Assembly (NCBI GenBank): GCA_902593285.1 | Contig: CACJHW010000002.1 | Coordinates: 124,001-188,000 of the forward strand | Origin: an uncultured Pelagibacteraceae bacterium | Lineage (GTDB): Bacteria > Pseudomonadota > Alphaproteobacteria > Pelagibacterales > Pelagibacteraceae | Direction of reading: 5' to 3' | Length of the DNA: 64,000 bases | Part shown: positions 27,346 through 40,068 of the stretch, in pieces | Position numbering within the stretch: the stretch's first letter is position 1 | How the letters are laid out: each line of letters starts with the position of its first letter | Translations under genes and position numbers: made by a program | The notes under the pieces: model-generated | The model's database searches: none | Seen by the model: the letters and a program-made list of their open reading frames with translations, nothing else | What the model was told of the DNA's origin: nothing

Positions 27346-27597
27346 ATGAAAAATTCTAAATTTATAATTGATAAGTTTGCTAAATTAATAGAGCAGGGAC
27401 TAGTATCTTCAAAAGACTTGACTACTGAATTATTTAATATCTTAAAATCTAAAAGAGATGAGTTTGTTTTTAAAATGAAACTTACAAGTAAAGATGAGTT
27501 TGAAGTACTCTCAAAACGTGTTGAGAGTCTTGAAAATAAAATCAATAAACTTGAGAAAAAAAAAAATAAAAAAGTTAAACAGGCAAGAAAATCTTAA
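27346..27597 (+). CDS. ubiK: UbiK-like ubiquinone accessory factor (BMFP/YqiC family)
   Basis: 83 residues from the ATG at 27346 (MKNSKFIIDKFAKLIEQ); a start five codons earlier is also open. The N-terminal amphipathic region is followed by a coiled coil (FEVLSKRVESLENKINKLEKKKNKK), the BMFP pattern. Family proteins help ubiquinone assembly in aerobic proteobacteria. The last 23 bp overlap the 3' end of the convergent histidine kinase gene. The short length makes the name less than certain. Confidence 0.72.
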   Translation: MKNSKFIIDKFAKLIEQGLVSSKDLTTELFNILKSKRDEFVFKMKLTSKDEFEVLSKRVESLENKINKLEKKKNKKVKQARKS

Positions 27598-28894
27598 CTC
27601 TTAGACCATCCATTTTTGATTTTTCTAACATTATATTTCCTCCATGAGATTTGATAATGTCTGATGAAATTGACAAGCCAAGACCAACACTTGATTTAGA
27701 GTCTGCTCGACCCTTATCTATTTTATAGAAAGGTTTAAATACATTTTCGTACTCATTTTTTGGTATTCCAGGTCCATCATCATCAATAATAATGAATAAG
27801 TTTGTATTTTTTTTACTTAAACTAATGTCAACTTTATTTGCATATTTCAGTGAATTATCAATTAGGTTATTTAGACACCTATTAATTAAATTTTTCCTAC
27901 CATTAAAGTAAATTCTTGGTGTTAAGTTTTGTGAAATATTTTCATTATTATATTTTTCAACAACGTCTAAAATTAATTCAGATAGATTAAACATTTCATC
28001 TTTTTCAACATATGATGAGCTGGTGAATTGCAAATATTCATTTAACATTTTCTCCATTTCATTGATGTCTTCAGTCAATTTATAAACAGTTTCTTTATCT
28101 TTTATAAAAGCTAATTGCAGTTTCATCCTTGTTAAGGGTGTTCTTAAATCATGACTTATTCCAGATAACATTTCTGTTCTTTGATTTATGTGTCTTTCAA
28201 TTCTCTTTCTCATTTTATCAAATTCATGTCCTGCTTGTCTTATTTCAAGGGCTCCGGAAGGTTTGAATTCTTCAATATTTTCTCCTTTACCAAACCTTTC
28301 AGCCGCACGAGCTAGATTTGTGATTGGTCTAGTTTGATTTTTTAAAAAGATTAGAGAAATGATTACCATTATTATTGCAGGTACTGTGATCCAAAGTGCA
28401 AATATTCTTGCTGAAGAACTTGCTACTCTATCTTTAGGAACCAAAAATTTAAAATAACTATCTTCATATTTAATTCTTAAATCAATTAATTCTTTATAAC
28501 TTGTTGTATCAAACCAGTATTCATTTAATCTAAATTTAGATTTAAGTTCCCTTCTTAAAGTTCTATCTATAGGACTAAACCATCTTTCATTATCCGTATT
28601 TTGTAATTTTTCATTTTTGGTGAATTCAATATTTAAATCTAAAAATATAGAAAAAAGATCTAGCAACTCTTGTTTATTTTCTTGCTCACTTCCATAGGCT
28701 TCAATAAATGTACTAATTTCATTTACCAAGGTTCTTGTCATACCTTTGTTTGTTTTGATCCAAAGGCTATCAAAAAAAACAATTGTAATTACTAGTTGCA
28801 AAACCAAAACAGGAATAGCAACTATGAGAAGCGCTCTATAAAATAATCTTTTTGGTAATATTTTTTTTAAGTAATTACTCAATCCAGAGAACAT
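27575..28894 (-). CDS. envZ: EnvZ-like sensor histidine kinase
   Basis: Membrane sensor of a two-component pair. Starting at the ATG 28892-28894 (439 residues; a GTG three codons earlier is open), it has a membrane helix at about 18-42, a periplasmic loop of about 115 residues, a second helix at 165-185, and a HAMP domain. The phosphoacceptor is H248 in LSGISHDLRTPLTRMKLQL, an EnvZ-type H-box. The N-box NRCLNNLIDNSLKYAN and ATP loops IIDDDGPGIPKNEY and GLGLSIS complete the catalytic domain. It overlaps the regulator gene by 20 bp. The stimulus is not evident. Confidence 0.9.
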   Translation of the reverse strand: MFSGLSNYLKKILPKRLFYRALLIVAIPVLVLQLVITIVFFDSLWIKTNKGMTRTLVNEISTFIEAYGSEQENKQELLDLFSIFLDLNIEFTKNEKLQNTDNERWFSPIDRTLRRELKSKFRLNEYWFDTTSYKELIDLRIKYEDSYFKFLVPKDRVASSSARIFALWITVPAIIMVIISLIFLKNQTRPITNLARAAERFGKGENIEEFKPSGALEIRQAGHEFDKMRKRIERHINQRTEMLSGISHDLRTPLTRMKLQLAFIKDKETVYKLTEDINEMEKMLNEYLQFTSSSYVEKDEMFNLSELILDVVEKYNNENISQNLTPRIYFNGRKNLINRCLNNLIDNSLKYANKVDISLSKKNTNLFIIIDDDGPGIPKNEYENVFKPFYKIDKGRADSKSSVGLGLSISSDIIKSHGGNIMLEKSKMDGLRVKIFLPV

Positions 28895-29552
28895 ATCCCG
28901 CACCTCTTATTGTCTGTAAAAATTTTGGATTTTTTGGATCAATTTCAATCTTTTTTCTAAGACGAGTGATAATAACATCTATTGATCTTTCTTTATCAAG
29001 ATTAATTAATTGACCAATACCTTCCCTAGAAAATGTTTTGCCTGGGTTATTAATCATTTTTTCTAAAATAGTTTTTTCGGTTGCATTAATCTTAAATTCT
29101 TTATCACTTTTAAATATTAAAAGTTTATTCAAATCAATTTTCACATTTGAAAATTCTATAACCCTTTTCTGATCTGTTTTGATAGTTTTATTTAATATGT
29201 TTTGAATTCTTAGAGTTAATTCTTTTGGTTCAAATGGTTTCGGTAAATAATCATCGGCACCAATCTCTAACCCTTCAACCCTTTCACTTGCTTCACCTTT
29301 GGCAGTCAGAAGTATAACTGGTGTATCTAATTTTTTCTTATTTTCTTTTAAAAATTCAAGCCCACTTTTACCAGGCATCATGATATCCAAAACTATTAAA
29401 TCAAACTTAATTATTTTTACTTTCTCTAATGCATTTTCAGCATTTTCAGCAGTAGTGACTAAAAATTTATTTTCATTTAAATACTTTTTTACAAGAGATC
29501 TAATTCCATCATCATCGTCAACCACTAATATATGTGCAATAAAATTATTCAT
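28875..29552 (-). CDS. ompR: OmpR-like response regulator
   Basis: 225 residues. The receiver domain has acidic DDDD at 12-15, phospho-acceptor D56 in LIVLDIMMPG, and K in LLTAKGE. The C-terminal winged helix DNA-binding domain ends RTIRGAGYVLWIE, the OmpR/PhoB pattern. It is partner to the overlapping EnvZ-like kinase and overlaps the MarR-family gene upstream by 8 bp, so all three regulators are probably made from one transcript. Confidence 0.92.
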   Translation of the reverse strand: MNNFIAHILVVDDDDGIRSLVKKYLNENKFLVTTAENAENALEKVKIIKFDLIVLDIMMPGKSGLEFLKENKKKLDTPVILLTAKGEASERVEGLEIGADDYLPKPFEPKELTLRIQNILNKTIKTDQKRVIEFSNVKIDLNKLLIFKSDKEFKINATEKTILEKMINNPGKTFSREGIGQLINLDKERSIDVIITRLRKKIEIDPKNPKFLQTIRGAGYVLWIE

Positions 29553-29982
29553 TTATTATTTTACTTAGTACATTATCAAAATTTATAACTTCTTCAGAAC
29601 TTGAATTTAGCAAAGCATTATAAATTCTCTTTTTTTGTAAATTGAAAATTTCATTAAAAATTTTTTTACCTTTATCATTAAGAAAAACATGCTTTACTCT
29701 AGTATCTTGGTCATCTTTTTTAAAAATGACGATTTCAAGTTTAATTAAATCTTTAAGAACACGATTTAAGCTTTGTTTTGTGACTTTTAATCTCTTAAGC
29801 AGCTCAGAAATGGAGATACCTTCATACATTGACAATAAGTGAATTACTTTATGGTGTGCTAAACCAATTGAATATCTATCTAATATTTCTTTAGAGTCAG
29901 AAAAGGTTTCTCTGTAGCTTACAAATAGTTTTTCAATTAGATCTTTAAGCTGGTCATCTTTTAAATACAAAAGTTCTTTCAT
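29545..29982 (-). CDS. MarR-family transcriptional regulator
   Basis: 145 residues from the ATG at 29980-29982 (MKELLYLKDDQLKDLIEKLF). The winged helix is visible: LAHHKVIHLLSMYEGISISELLKRLKVTKQSLNRVLKDLIKLEIV, then the wing KKDDQDTRVKHVFLNDKG. A longer reading to 30057 is open but adds a hydrophobic, unlike-MarR leader and would collide with the ilvE start. The shorter start leaves a 73-bp divergent promoter region with ilvE. The adjacent two-component genes suggest a combined regulatory unit. The ligand is unknown. Confidence 0.82.
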   Translation of the reverse strand: MKELLYLKDDQLKDLIEKLFVSYRETFSDSKEILDRYSIGLAHHKVIHLLSMYEGISISELLKRLKVTKQSLNRVLKDLIKLEIVIFKKDDQDTRVKHVFLNDKGKKIFNEIFNLQKKRIYNALLNSSSEEVINFDNVLSKIINE

Positions 29983-30055
29983 AATAGGTAAGTTATATTG
30001 ACATATTAAAGATACAAAGATATTTTTCAGATATAAATTAAAAAAATTTTCACTC

Positions 30056-30937
30056 ATGATACCTTACGACAAGAGATCTGGAAAAATATGGTACAATAAC
30101 GAATTAGTTGATTGGGCTGATGTTAAACTGCATGTATTAAGCCATGGTATGCACTATGCTAGTTGTGTATTTGAAGGTGAGAGAGTTTATGATGGTTCAA
30201 TTTTCAAATTAGAAGAGCACACAGCTAGATTTTTTTATTCTGCAAAAAGAATGGGTTTTGAAATCCCATATACCGAGGAGGAAATAAACATTGCATCAAA
30301 TAAAATTATAGCAACCCAAAAAGTAGAAAATGGTTATGTGAGACCTGTTGCTTGGAGAGGAAGTGAGATGATGGCAATTTCTGCGCAGCATACAAAAATT
30401 CATGTTGCAATAGCAACTTGGGAGTGGGGATCATATTTTGATCCTAAACTTAAAGTTGAAGGAATAAGATTAAACATTTCAAATTGGAGAAGACCAGCTC
30501 CTAACACAATACCGTGGGATACAAAGGCATCAGGACTTTACATGATTTGTACTCTTTCAAAACATGAAGCAGAAAAGCAAGGATACACTGACGCTTTAAT
30601 GCTTGATCATGAAGGAAATATTGCTGAGGCAACTGGAGCAAATATTTTTTTTAAAGATAAAAATGGAGAAATTCATACTCCAATACCAGACTCTTTTTTA
30701 GATGGCATCACGAGAAGAACTGTTATTGGAATAGCAAAATCTAAAAATATAAAAGTTCATGAAAGAAAAATTAGTCCGACCGAACTTCCAAATTTCGTTG
30801 GTTGTTTTTTAACAGGAACTGCAGCAGAGGTAACTCCTGTATCATGTATTGCAGAAAATCAATTTAAAGTTTGTGATACTATTATTGATTTAAATGAAAG
30901 CTATCAAAAATTAGTTAGGAAAAAAAAAGCAGCTTAA
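30056..30937 (+). CDS. ilvE: Branched-chain amino acid aminotransferase
   Basis: PLP enzyme for the last step of leucine, isoleucine and valine synthesis. The 293 residues have the fold type IV pattern: LHVLSHGMHYASCVFEGERVYDG, RPVAWRGSEM, and the PLP lysine in WDTKASGLYMI (about residue 161). They also have EATGANIFF and the C-terminal FLTGTAAEVTPV. Length is normal. The stop interlocks with the stop of the convergent pgsA gene. Confidence 0.95.
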   Translation: MIPYDKRSGKIWYNNELVDWADVKLHVLSHGMHYASCVFEGERVYDGSIFKLEEHTARFFYSAKRMGFEIPYTEEEINIASNKIIATQKVENGYVRPVAWRGSEMMAISAQHTKIHVAIATWEWGSYFDPKLKVEGIRLNISNWRRPAPNTIPWDTKASGLYMICTLSKHEAEKQGYTDALMLDHEGNIAEATGANIFFKDKNGEIHTPIPDSFLDGITRRTVIGIAKSKNIKVHERKISPTELPNFVGCFLTGTAAEVTPVSCIAENQFKVCDTIIDLNESYQKLVRKKKAA

Positions 30938-31518
30938 TCTTTACTGTCCTCAGACATTGCATGATCAATACCTTTTCGCATATAATCATATGCAGTAAAA
31001 AGTGTTAAACCAGCGGATAACCACAAAAGAATTATACCTATAGTTTGTGCGTTATAATCTTGAAAATTAATTATTTTATTTCCAGTATCTCCAGACAATA
31101 AAAGTGCAATTGATACCATTTGTAATACTGTTTTAAGTTTAGCAAGGTTTGAAACAGGAAGTTTTATTTTTCCCTTTGCTAAAAATTCTCTTAAACCTGA
31201 AATTAAAATTTCTCTTGTAAGAATTATTATTGCTGCAATTACCTCATAATTTCTTATTGTTCCATCCATAACCAGAAGTATTAATGCTGTAGCAACAATG
31301 ATTTTATCAGCTATTGGATCTAATAATTCACCCAGTTTTGACTCTACACCAAACATTCTAGCCAACATACCATCTAAAAAGTCTGTAAAAGACGCAATAA
31401 TAAATAATATTAAAGCAGTAAGATCTCCATAAAATCCTGGAAGATAAAAAGCTAAAACAAAAAAGGGAACAATTATTATTCGTCCTATCGTTAATATGTT
31501 TGGAATTTTTTTTAGCAT
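30934..31518 (-). CDS. pgsA: CDP-diacylglycerol-glycerol-3-phosphate 3-phosphatidyltransferase
   Basis: Makes phosphatidylglycerophosphate, precursor of phosphatidylglycerol. The 194 residues have four to five membrane helices and the full CDP-alcohol phosphotransferase motif in TDFLDGMLARMFGVESKLGELLDPIADK (positions of D, D, G, A, R, G, D and D all kept). The N-terminal IPNILTIGRIIIVPFF is typical. It starts 2 nt downstream of uvrC, a common bacterial order (uvrC-pgsA). Confidence 0.95.
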   Translation of the reverse strand: MLKKIPNILTIGRIIIVPFFVLAFYLPGFYGDLTALILFIIASFTDFLDGMLARMFGVESKLGELLDPIADKIIVATALILLVMDGTIRNYEVIAAIIILTREILISGLREFLAKGKIKLPVSNLAKLKTVLQMVSIALLLSGDTGNKIINFQDYNAQTIGIILLWLSAGLTLFTAYDYMRKGIDHAMSEDSKD

Positions 31519-31520
31519 AA

Positions 31521-33356
31521 TTATTCGTGAAAAAAGTTATATATCTTTTTTGCTACTTTTTCTTCAACACCTTCTACGGATTTTATTTCTTCTAAGCTAG
31601 CTGACTCAACAGATCTTGCAGATCCAAAATGGTTCAATAATGCTCTTTTTCTTATGGCCCCAATGCCCTCTATTTGATCTAAGAGAGATTTGCTGATACC
31701 TTTTTTTCTCTTTGCTCTGTGAGCGCTTACGGCAAATCTATGCGATTCATCTCTTATTCTTTGAAGAAAAAATAGGGTAGGGTCATTTCTAGTGAATTTA
31801 TATTCTTTGCCATTGTGAAAAAAAGTTTCATTTCCACTATTTCTAAATTTACCTTTTGCTATTGCAATAATTGGAATATCATGAAGTCCTAATTCATTAA
31901 GGCTTTCTCTAGCTACTGAATATTGACCTTTTCCCCCATCTACTAGAACCAAATCAGGAAAATCAAGGTAGTTATCTTTTCCTTGAACTGCTCTTTTGAA
32001 TCTTCTATTTAACACTTCTCTCATCATTCCATAGTCGTCTTGCTTATTTTTTTTGTGTTTAATATTAAATTTTCTATATCTTTTTTTAATAAATCCTTCA
32101 TCACCGTAGGCTATTAAAGCACCAACACTATTTGTGCCTTGAATATGACTATTATCATAAACCTCAATTAAATTTATACTTGTTTCTAAATTAAATTTCT
32201 TTGCCACTGTATCGAACAATTCTTTATTATTCTGACTTTCATAAAGTTTTCTATTAAGACTATCTTTTGCATTTTTTATTGCTTGATTAATAACCTTTAG
32301 TTTTGATCCTTTTTTCACAACTGTAATATTTATCTGTTTACCCTCTTTTTGAGTCAGTGTTTTTTCAATTAATACTTTTTCCTTTATTTCTTCTGAAAGA
32401 ATAACTGAGGAAGGAACACTTTTATTTTCATAAAATTGAGAAACAAATGAATTAAGGATTTCACTAAACTTTTCATCTGGATCATGTTTTGGGAAAAAAG
32501 CTTGATTACCCCAATTTTGTTTTGATCTATAAAAAAATACTTGAATACAAGTTTTTCCAGATTCTTTATACCCAGCAATAACATCTGCCTCAACAAAGTT
32601 TGCTTCATTTATTCTTTGTGAAGATTGAATTATGTTCAGTGCTTTAATTCTATCCCTTAAAATTACAGCTTTTTCAAAATCAAGATCCTCACTTGCCTTT
32701 TCCATTTGGTTAGAAAGATTTTTTTGAATTTTCCTAGACTTGCCTGAAACAAACTCAATAGCATCTTCTACTGTTTGATTGTATTCCTCTTTTTTTACAT
32801 ATCCTACACAAGGTCCAGAACATCTTTTTATTTGATATAAAATACAGGGTCTTTCTCTGTTTTTGAAAACAGTATCATCACATACTCTTAAATGAAAAAT
32901 TTTTTGGATCATTTTGATTGTCCAATTAGCTGAACCTGCAGAGGCAAAAGGTCCAAAGTAAAAACCTTCTTTTATTTTCTTTCCTCTATGTCTTTTTATT
33001 TGAGGCCACTTATCTTTGTTACCAATAAATATAAAAGGAAATGACTTATCATCACGTAAAAGGATATTAAATTTTGGTTTATGCTTTTTAATTAAATTTG
33101 CTTCTAGAAGTAATGCCTCACTTTCATTAGATGTTGTTGTTATCTCTAATTTCCTTGTTTGAGATAACATCCGCTCAGTTCTAATTATATGATTTTTTTC
33201 TGCAATATAACTCTTTAATCTATTTGGTAAATTTTTGGCTTTACCTACATAAAGAATTTCATTCTTTTCATTAAGCATCCTGTATACGCCTGGGAGTTTT
33301 GGAACTAGAGAAAGCTCTTTTTTAATTACTTCTTTTCCTATTTCAGAGCTTATCAT
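31521..33356 (-). CDS. uvrC: Excinuclease ABC subunit C
   Basis: Makes the two incisions in nucleotide excision repair. From the ATG at 33354-33356 the protein is 611 residues. It has an N-terminal GIY-YIG nuclease ([23 protein letters not shown]), the UvrB-binding UVR motif ([23 protein letters not shown] pattern), and the RNase H-like nuclease with [17 protein letters not shown]-type motif. C-terminal helix-hairpin-helix pairs follow ([22 protein letters not shown]). A TTG ten codons upstream is open but less likely. The chosen start overlaps folB by 14 bp. Confidence 0.95.
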   Translation of the reverse strand: MISSEIGKEVIKKELSLVPKLPGVYRMLNEKNEILYVGKAKNLPNRLKSYIAEKNHIIRTERMLSQTRKLEITTTSNESEALLLEANLIKKHKPKFNILLRDDKSFPFIFIGNKDKWPQIKRHRGKKIKEGFYFGPFASAGSANWTIKMIQKIFHLRVCDDTVFKNRERPCILYQIKRCSGPCVGYVKKEEYNQTVEDAIEFVSGKSRKIQKNLSNQMEKASEDLDFEKAVILRDRIKALNIIQSSQRINEANFVEADVIAGYKESGKTCIQVFFYRSKQNWGNQAFFPKHDPDEKFSEILNSFVSQFYENKSVPSSVILSEEIKEKVLIEKTLTQKEGKQINITVVKKGSKLKVINQAIKNAKDSLNRKLYESQNNKELFDTVAKKFNLETSINLIEVYDNSHIQGTNSVGALIAYGDEGFIKKRYRKFNIKHKKNKQDDYGMMREVLNRRFKRAVQGKDNYLDFPDLVLVDGGKGQYSVARESLNELGLHDIPIIAIAKGKFRNSGNETFFHNGKEYKFTRNDPTLFFLQRIRDESHRFAVSAHRAKRKKGISKSLLDQIEGIGAIRKRALLNHFGSARSVESASLEEIKSVEGVEEKVAKKIYNFFHE

Positions 33357-33768
33357 GGCTTCTCTTTTTGGTAATTTGAATACCAACAGATGAACACTGT
33401 TTTAAGATTTCTAATTTTTCAATTTTTAACATTATTTTAGCAATTCTTTTGTCTTTAAATAATTCATCAAAAACAGCTTCTGCTAAGGTTTCTAAAAAAT
33501 TATAATGTTTCTTTTTTACAAGTTTAGTAATTAATTTTACAATTGTTCCATAATTTACAATAGATTTTATATCTTTATCGCTAGAAGGTTTTTTATCCTC
33601 ATAATCTATTTCAAGACTAAATTTTACTTTTTGTGATTTTTCTTTTTCAGAATCGTAATAACCAAGTTTTAAATCTAAAATTAATTCATTGATTAGTATT
33701 TTTTTTTCATAATTAAATAAAGTTTTATTTTTATCTATTTTGACAATTTTTAAATTATTTTTTCTCAT
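33343..33768 (-). CDS. folB: Dihydroneopterin aldolase family protein
   Basis: Folate pathway enzyme forming 6-hydroxymethyl-dihydropterin. The 141 residues have the tunnelling-fold pattern: [56 protein letters not shown], and a C-terminal [12 protein letters not shown] where a lysine/valine-glycine motif is usual. The N-terminal 25 residues look like an extension. The start shares a base with the stop of a small upstream gene (TAATG), and the SDR gene two places upstream may act in the same pathway. Confidence 0.82.
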   Translation of the reverse strand: MRKNNLKIVKIDKNKTLFNYEKKILINELILDLKLGYYDSEKEKSQKVKFSLEIDYEDKKPSSDKDIKSIVNYGTIVKLITKLVKKKHYNFLETLAEAVFDELFKDKRIAKIMLKIEKLEILKQCSSVGIQITKKRSHDKL

Positions 33769-33914
33769 TATTTAGTTCCAAAAATAGTAAGATTCCAACA
33801 TGCATTCCCATCCTCAATACGAACATAGCAACCAAAAAACGACATTATTTTAAATGCAAAAAAACCACCAATCAAAATTATTGCTGCTGCAAGAAAAGGA
33901 TTAATTTTTTTCAT
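33768..33914 (-). CDS. Small hypothetical membrane protein, 48 residues
   Basis: A short reading frame between the hydrolase and folB genes: MKKINPFLAAAIILIGGFFA followed by FKIMSFFGCYVRIEDGNACW and a short tail. It has one N-terminal hydrophobic helix (about 6-25) and two cysteines (C29, C39) that would face the periplasm. Evidence that it is real: the ATG follows the upstream stop by one base (TAATATG), its own stop overlaps the folB ATG (TAATG), and it fills an otherwise empty 147-bp gap in a tightly packed operon. No function is proposed. Confidence 0.65.
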   Translation of the reverse strand: MKKINPFLAAAIILIGGFFAFKIMSFFGCYVRIEDGNACWNLTIFGTK

Positions 33915-33915
33915 A

Positions 33916-34848
33916 TTATTTAATTCTTGAGGCAATATAATCTAAAATTACTGGATTATAGTACTGAAAACAAAGTCCCTGATTCATTTCATGACCACCA
34001 TTTTTTCTTTCAGATACTTTTTCTTCCCAGTCAATTCCTTTCATGACACAGTTTTTTCCATTTATTTTGAAATCCTCTGAAATCACAATTCTTTTAACAC
34101 CTGGAACTTCTTCTAACCAATCAGATAAAAGACCTTCATACTTATCTTTTGGATGTGTAAAAGCAAGAACAGGCACATCATTTGATTTTTTAATATTATC
34201 AATCTGTCTTTGTCTTAGCTTAGCGCCCCCTGGGTATTTTTTTGCAAATTTTGCTAGTGCCTCCTCAGAACCAACTTTTTTTACTTTATAATTTTTGGAG
34301 AGTTTGCCATAACATGCTTGCATATATGATATACCTCCACCCACTTTTTCAGGATGAGCGGCCAATAACATTAAAGTTAATAGACCCCCACAAGAGTGAC
34401 CTGATATAATAATTTGATTTCTAGGTACACCTATTTCTACAAATTTATCTACTAATTCTAAATTTTTTTGAATTCTTTTATCTAATTTATGTATACCTTC
34501 ATAAGGTTCTTTAAACTTCCAGTATTTTTTCGGTGACATGTCTCCAGCTAAATGGTTAGTACAAAAGTTATAAACCATAATTTTTTTGCTATTAATTTCC
34601 AAATCTACCAGTGAAGCTTTATTTCTTATTTGACTAACCCAAATGCATTCATTCTTTATTCCTTTATCATTTTTATTTTGCCCATGATTATAAATAATTA
34701 TAATTTTATTTTTTGGATCGTTAATGTTCATGCCCTCATCTACGGAGGCAGATTTGGTAATAAAGCCACTTTTTAAAATTTTTCCATTCGCAAAGGCATT
34801 GCCACATTGTATCAAGCTAAAAATTACAACTATAAAAATTTTTTTCAC
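33916..34848 (-). CDS. Secreted alpha/beta-hydrolase-like protein
   Basis: 310 residues, GTG start overlapping the SDR stop (GTGA). A signal peptide ends near NAFA (about residue 20). The hydrolase core shows IIIYNHGQN (oxyanion region), the nucleophile elbow GHSCGG at about 147-152, an acidic residue candidate in FTHPKDKYEG, and a histidine candidate in NGGHEMN. Four to five other cysteines could form disulfides. Substrate unknown; esterase or peptidase of the dienelactone hydrolase/PHB-depolymerase type would fit. Confidence 0.65.
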   Translation of the reverse strand: MKKIFIVVIFSLIQCGNAFANGKILKSGFITKSASVDEGMNINDPKNKIIIIYNHGQNKNDKGIKNECIWVSQIRNKASLVDLEINSKKIMVYNFCTNHLAGDMSPKKYWKFKEPYEGIHKLDKRIQKNLELVDKFVEIGVPRNQIIISGHSCGGLLTLMLLAAHPEKVGGGISYMQACYGKLSKNYKVKKVGSEEALAKFAKKYPGGAKLRQRQIDNIKKSNDVPVLAFTHPKDKYEGLLSDWLEEVPGVKRIVISEDFKINGKNCVMKGIDWEEKVSERKNGGHEMNQGLCFQYYNPVILDYIASRIK

Positions 34849-35581
34849 TCTTTCCCTCCCATTATATCTGGTGTTTGCCAGTTTAAATTCTGCCCACTGT
34901 CAATTGCTAATACCTGGCCAGTAATAGATCTATTTTTTATAAAAAAGTCAACAGCGTTGCATATTTGCTCTACATCAACTTGTCTTTTTAAAGGGGTTGA
35001 TAAATATTGTTTTTTGAAGTGTTTTTCAGACTGTCTTTGATTTTTAATAGTAGGCCCTGGTGCTATTCCGTTGACCCTTATGTTTGGAGATAAGCTCATA
35101 GCACTTGTTTTTGTAAGAGTATAAAGGCCAGTTTTACTTATAGTGTATGAAAAAAAGTAAGGAGTAAGTTTAAAGACTCTTTGATCAATTATATTTATTA
35201 TGTTGTTATCTTTTCCTTTTATATTTTTAGCAAATTCTTTAGATAATAAAGCAGGTGTTCTTAAATTCGTTCTCAAGTGTTTACCCCAACTATCTGTTGA
35301 GAAGTTTTCTATTTTGTCATTTTCAAATAAAGAAGCATTGTTAATTAAACAATCAAAATATTTTAATTTTAATTTGGCATATTTAACAATTTTATTAACG
35401 TCTTTTTCTTTACTCAAATCACCTTTTACAAGGTAAACCTGAGTACCATTACCCTCTAATTCTTTTTTTAATTTTTCAGCTTTTAATTTTGATTTATTGA
35501 AATGAATTAATATTTCTTTATTTGTGCCAGATAATTTTTTTGCAATTGCAGCTCCAATTCTGGTTGCCCCACCAGTAATAA

Positions 35582-35600
<19 letters not shown>
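34845..35600 (-). CDS. Short-chain dehydrogenase, possibly FolM/pteridine reductase-like
   Basis: 251-residue SDR with the nucleotide motif [15 protein letters not shown] (residues 9-23), NNAS, and the catalytic Y-x-x-x-K in [13 protein letters not shown]. The G-x-R variation of the glycine motif (GGATRIG) and the C-terminal [15 protein letters not shown] resemble the pteridine reductase/FolM branch. Nearby folB supports a pterin substrate. Other SDR substrates remain possible. It starts inside the 3' end of uvrB (19-bp overlap). Confidence 0.7.
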
Positions 35601-38991
<3,391 letters not shown>

Positions 38992-38992
<1 letters not shown>

Positions 38993-39648
38993 TGAAAACA
39001 GCCTTAGTCTTTGGTTCAACAGGTTTAGTTGGTGGTCATCTTCTTGATCAATTAATAAAAAATGAAAACTATAATAAAATTAAACTTTTTGTACGTTCAG
39101 AAATTATTATTAATGACCTTAAAGTTGAGATTGTTAAAACTGATTTTAATAATATAGAAAATCATAAAGAAGAGATGACAGGTGACCACTGTTATTTTTG
39201 TATTGGTACTACAAAGCAAAATTCACCTGATAAAGATGAATATAGAAGAGTTGAACTTAATTTACCAAAACAAATCGCACAAATAACAAAATCTAACTCA
39301 GTAAATTCATTCGTTTTTGTCTCTTCAGGCTATGCAGATCCTAATAGTTCAGGAGATTATTTAAAATTTAAAGGATTAGTAGAGGAAGAGTTAAAAAGAT
39401 TGAGTTTTAATAAACTTGGAATAATGAGACCTTCTTTTTTAATAGGAGATAGAAAAGAAAAAAGATTAGGAGAGAAATTAGGTATTTTTGTATTTAAATT
39501 ATTATCACCTTTATTTTTAGGTCCATTAAAAAAAATGAAACCAATTCAATCTGAAAAAGTTGCAAAAGCAATGATTAAAATTTCTAATGGTGACTTTAGA
39601 CAACAAGTATTCGAATCTAATGAAATAGTGGAAATTAGTAATAATTAA
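38992..39648 (+). CDS. NAD(P)-binding protein, HTATIP2/TIP30-like atypical SDR
   Basis: 218 residues with the Rossmann motif ALVFGSTGLVGGHLLDQLI at the N-terminus, then FCIGTTKQNSPDKDEYRRVELN, VFVSSGYADPNSSGDYLKFKGLVEEEL (S and Y-x-x-x-K-like residues), and IMRPSFLIGDRKEKR. This matches small oxidoreductase-like proteins of the TIP30 group. Substrate unknown. Its ATG overlaps the aspC stop, and it ends 3 bp from the convergent membrane-protein gene. Confidence 0.72.
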
Positions 39649-39651
39649 TTT

Positions 39652-40065
39652 TTAAAATTTAAAATATTCTTTTATGTCTTTTTGAAACAATAAGTAAATA
39701 CAAGAAATCTGAAATAATGTATTCAAACTTAAAATAAATCTTACAACCAATTCATTAAATCCTATTTCTGGTATAGGTCCATAAGGAGCAGCAAAACTTA
39801 CATTTATTGCCCCAATTAAATCTAACAAACCAATCACATTCCAAGAAAGCAAAAGACCCCATACTATAGTACTTGGTTTTTTTATAATGTGGTAAACTAA
39901 AAATAAAGCAGTTATCCCAATAAAAAAGTCACCCACAAAAGGAATTATCCATTCGGTTGGTGCTGAACGTTCATTTTCGGTAAAAATCCAAAACAAAAAC
40001 AAACCTGACCCAACTGCTCTGAATGACATCCATCCAGTTACAAAAATAATCCAATTTAATTTCAT
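39652..40065 (-). CDS. Hypothetical membrane protein
   Basis: 137 residues with four predicted membrane helices, at about 5-26 (IIFVTGWMSFRAVGSGLFLF), 40-62, 66-88 and 105-127. A polar loop with ENERSAPTEW follows the first helix. I do not recognise the family. It starts 3 nt after the trxB stop on the same strand, so it is probably co-transcribed with thioredoxin reductase. Confidence 0.6.
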   Translation of the reverse strand: MKLNWIIFVTGWMSFRAVGSGLFLFWIFTENERSAPTEWIIPFVGDFFIGITALFLVYHIIKKPSTIVWGLLLSWNVIGLLDLIGAINVSFAAPYGPIPEIGFNELVVRFILSLNTLFQISCIYLLFQKDIKEYFKF

Positions 40066-40068
40066 TTT

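Noticed and set aside
29545-30057. Longer MarR-family protein starting at 30057
   Set aside because: It would add a hydrophobic leader unlike MarR proteins and overlap the ilvE start; the ATG at 29982 gives a normal protein and a promoter gap.
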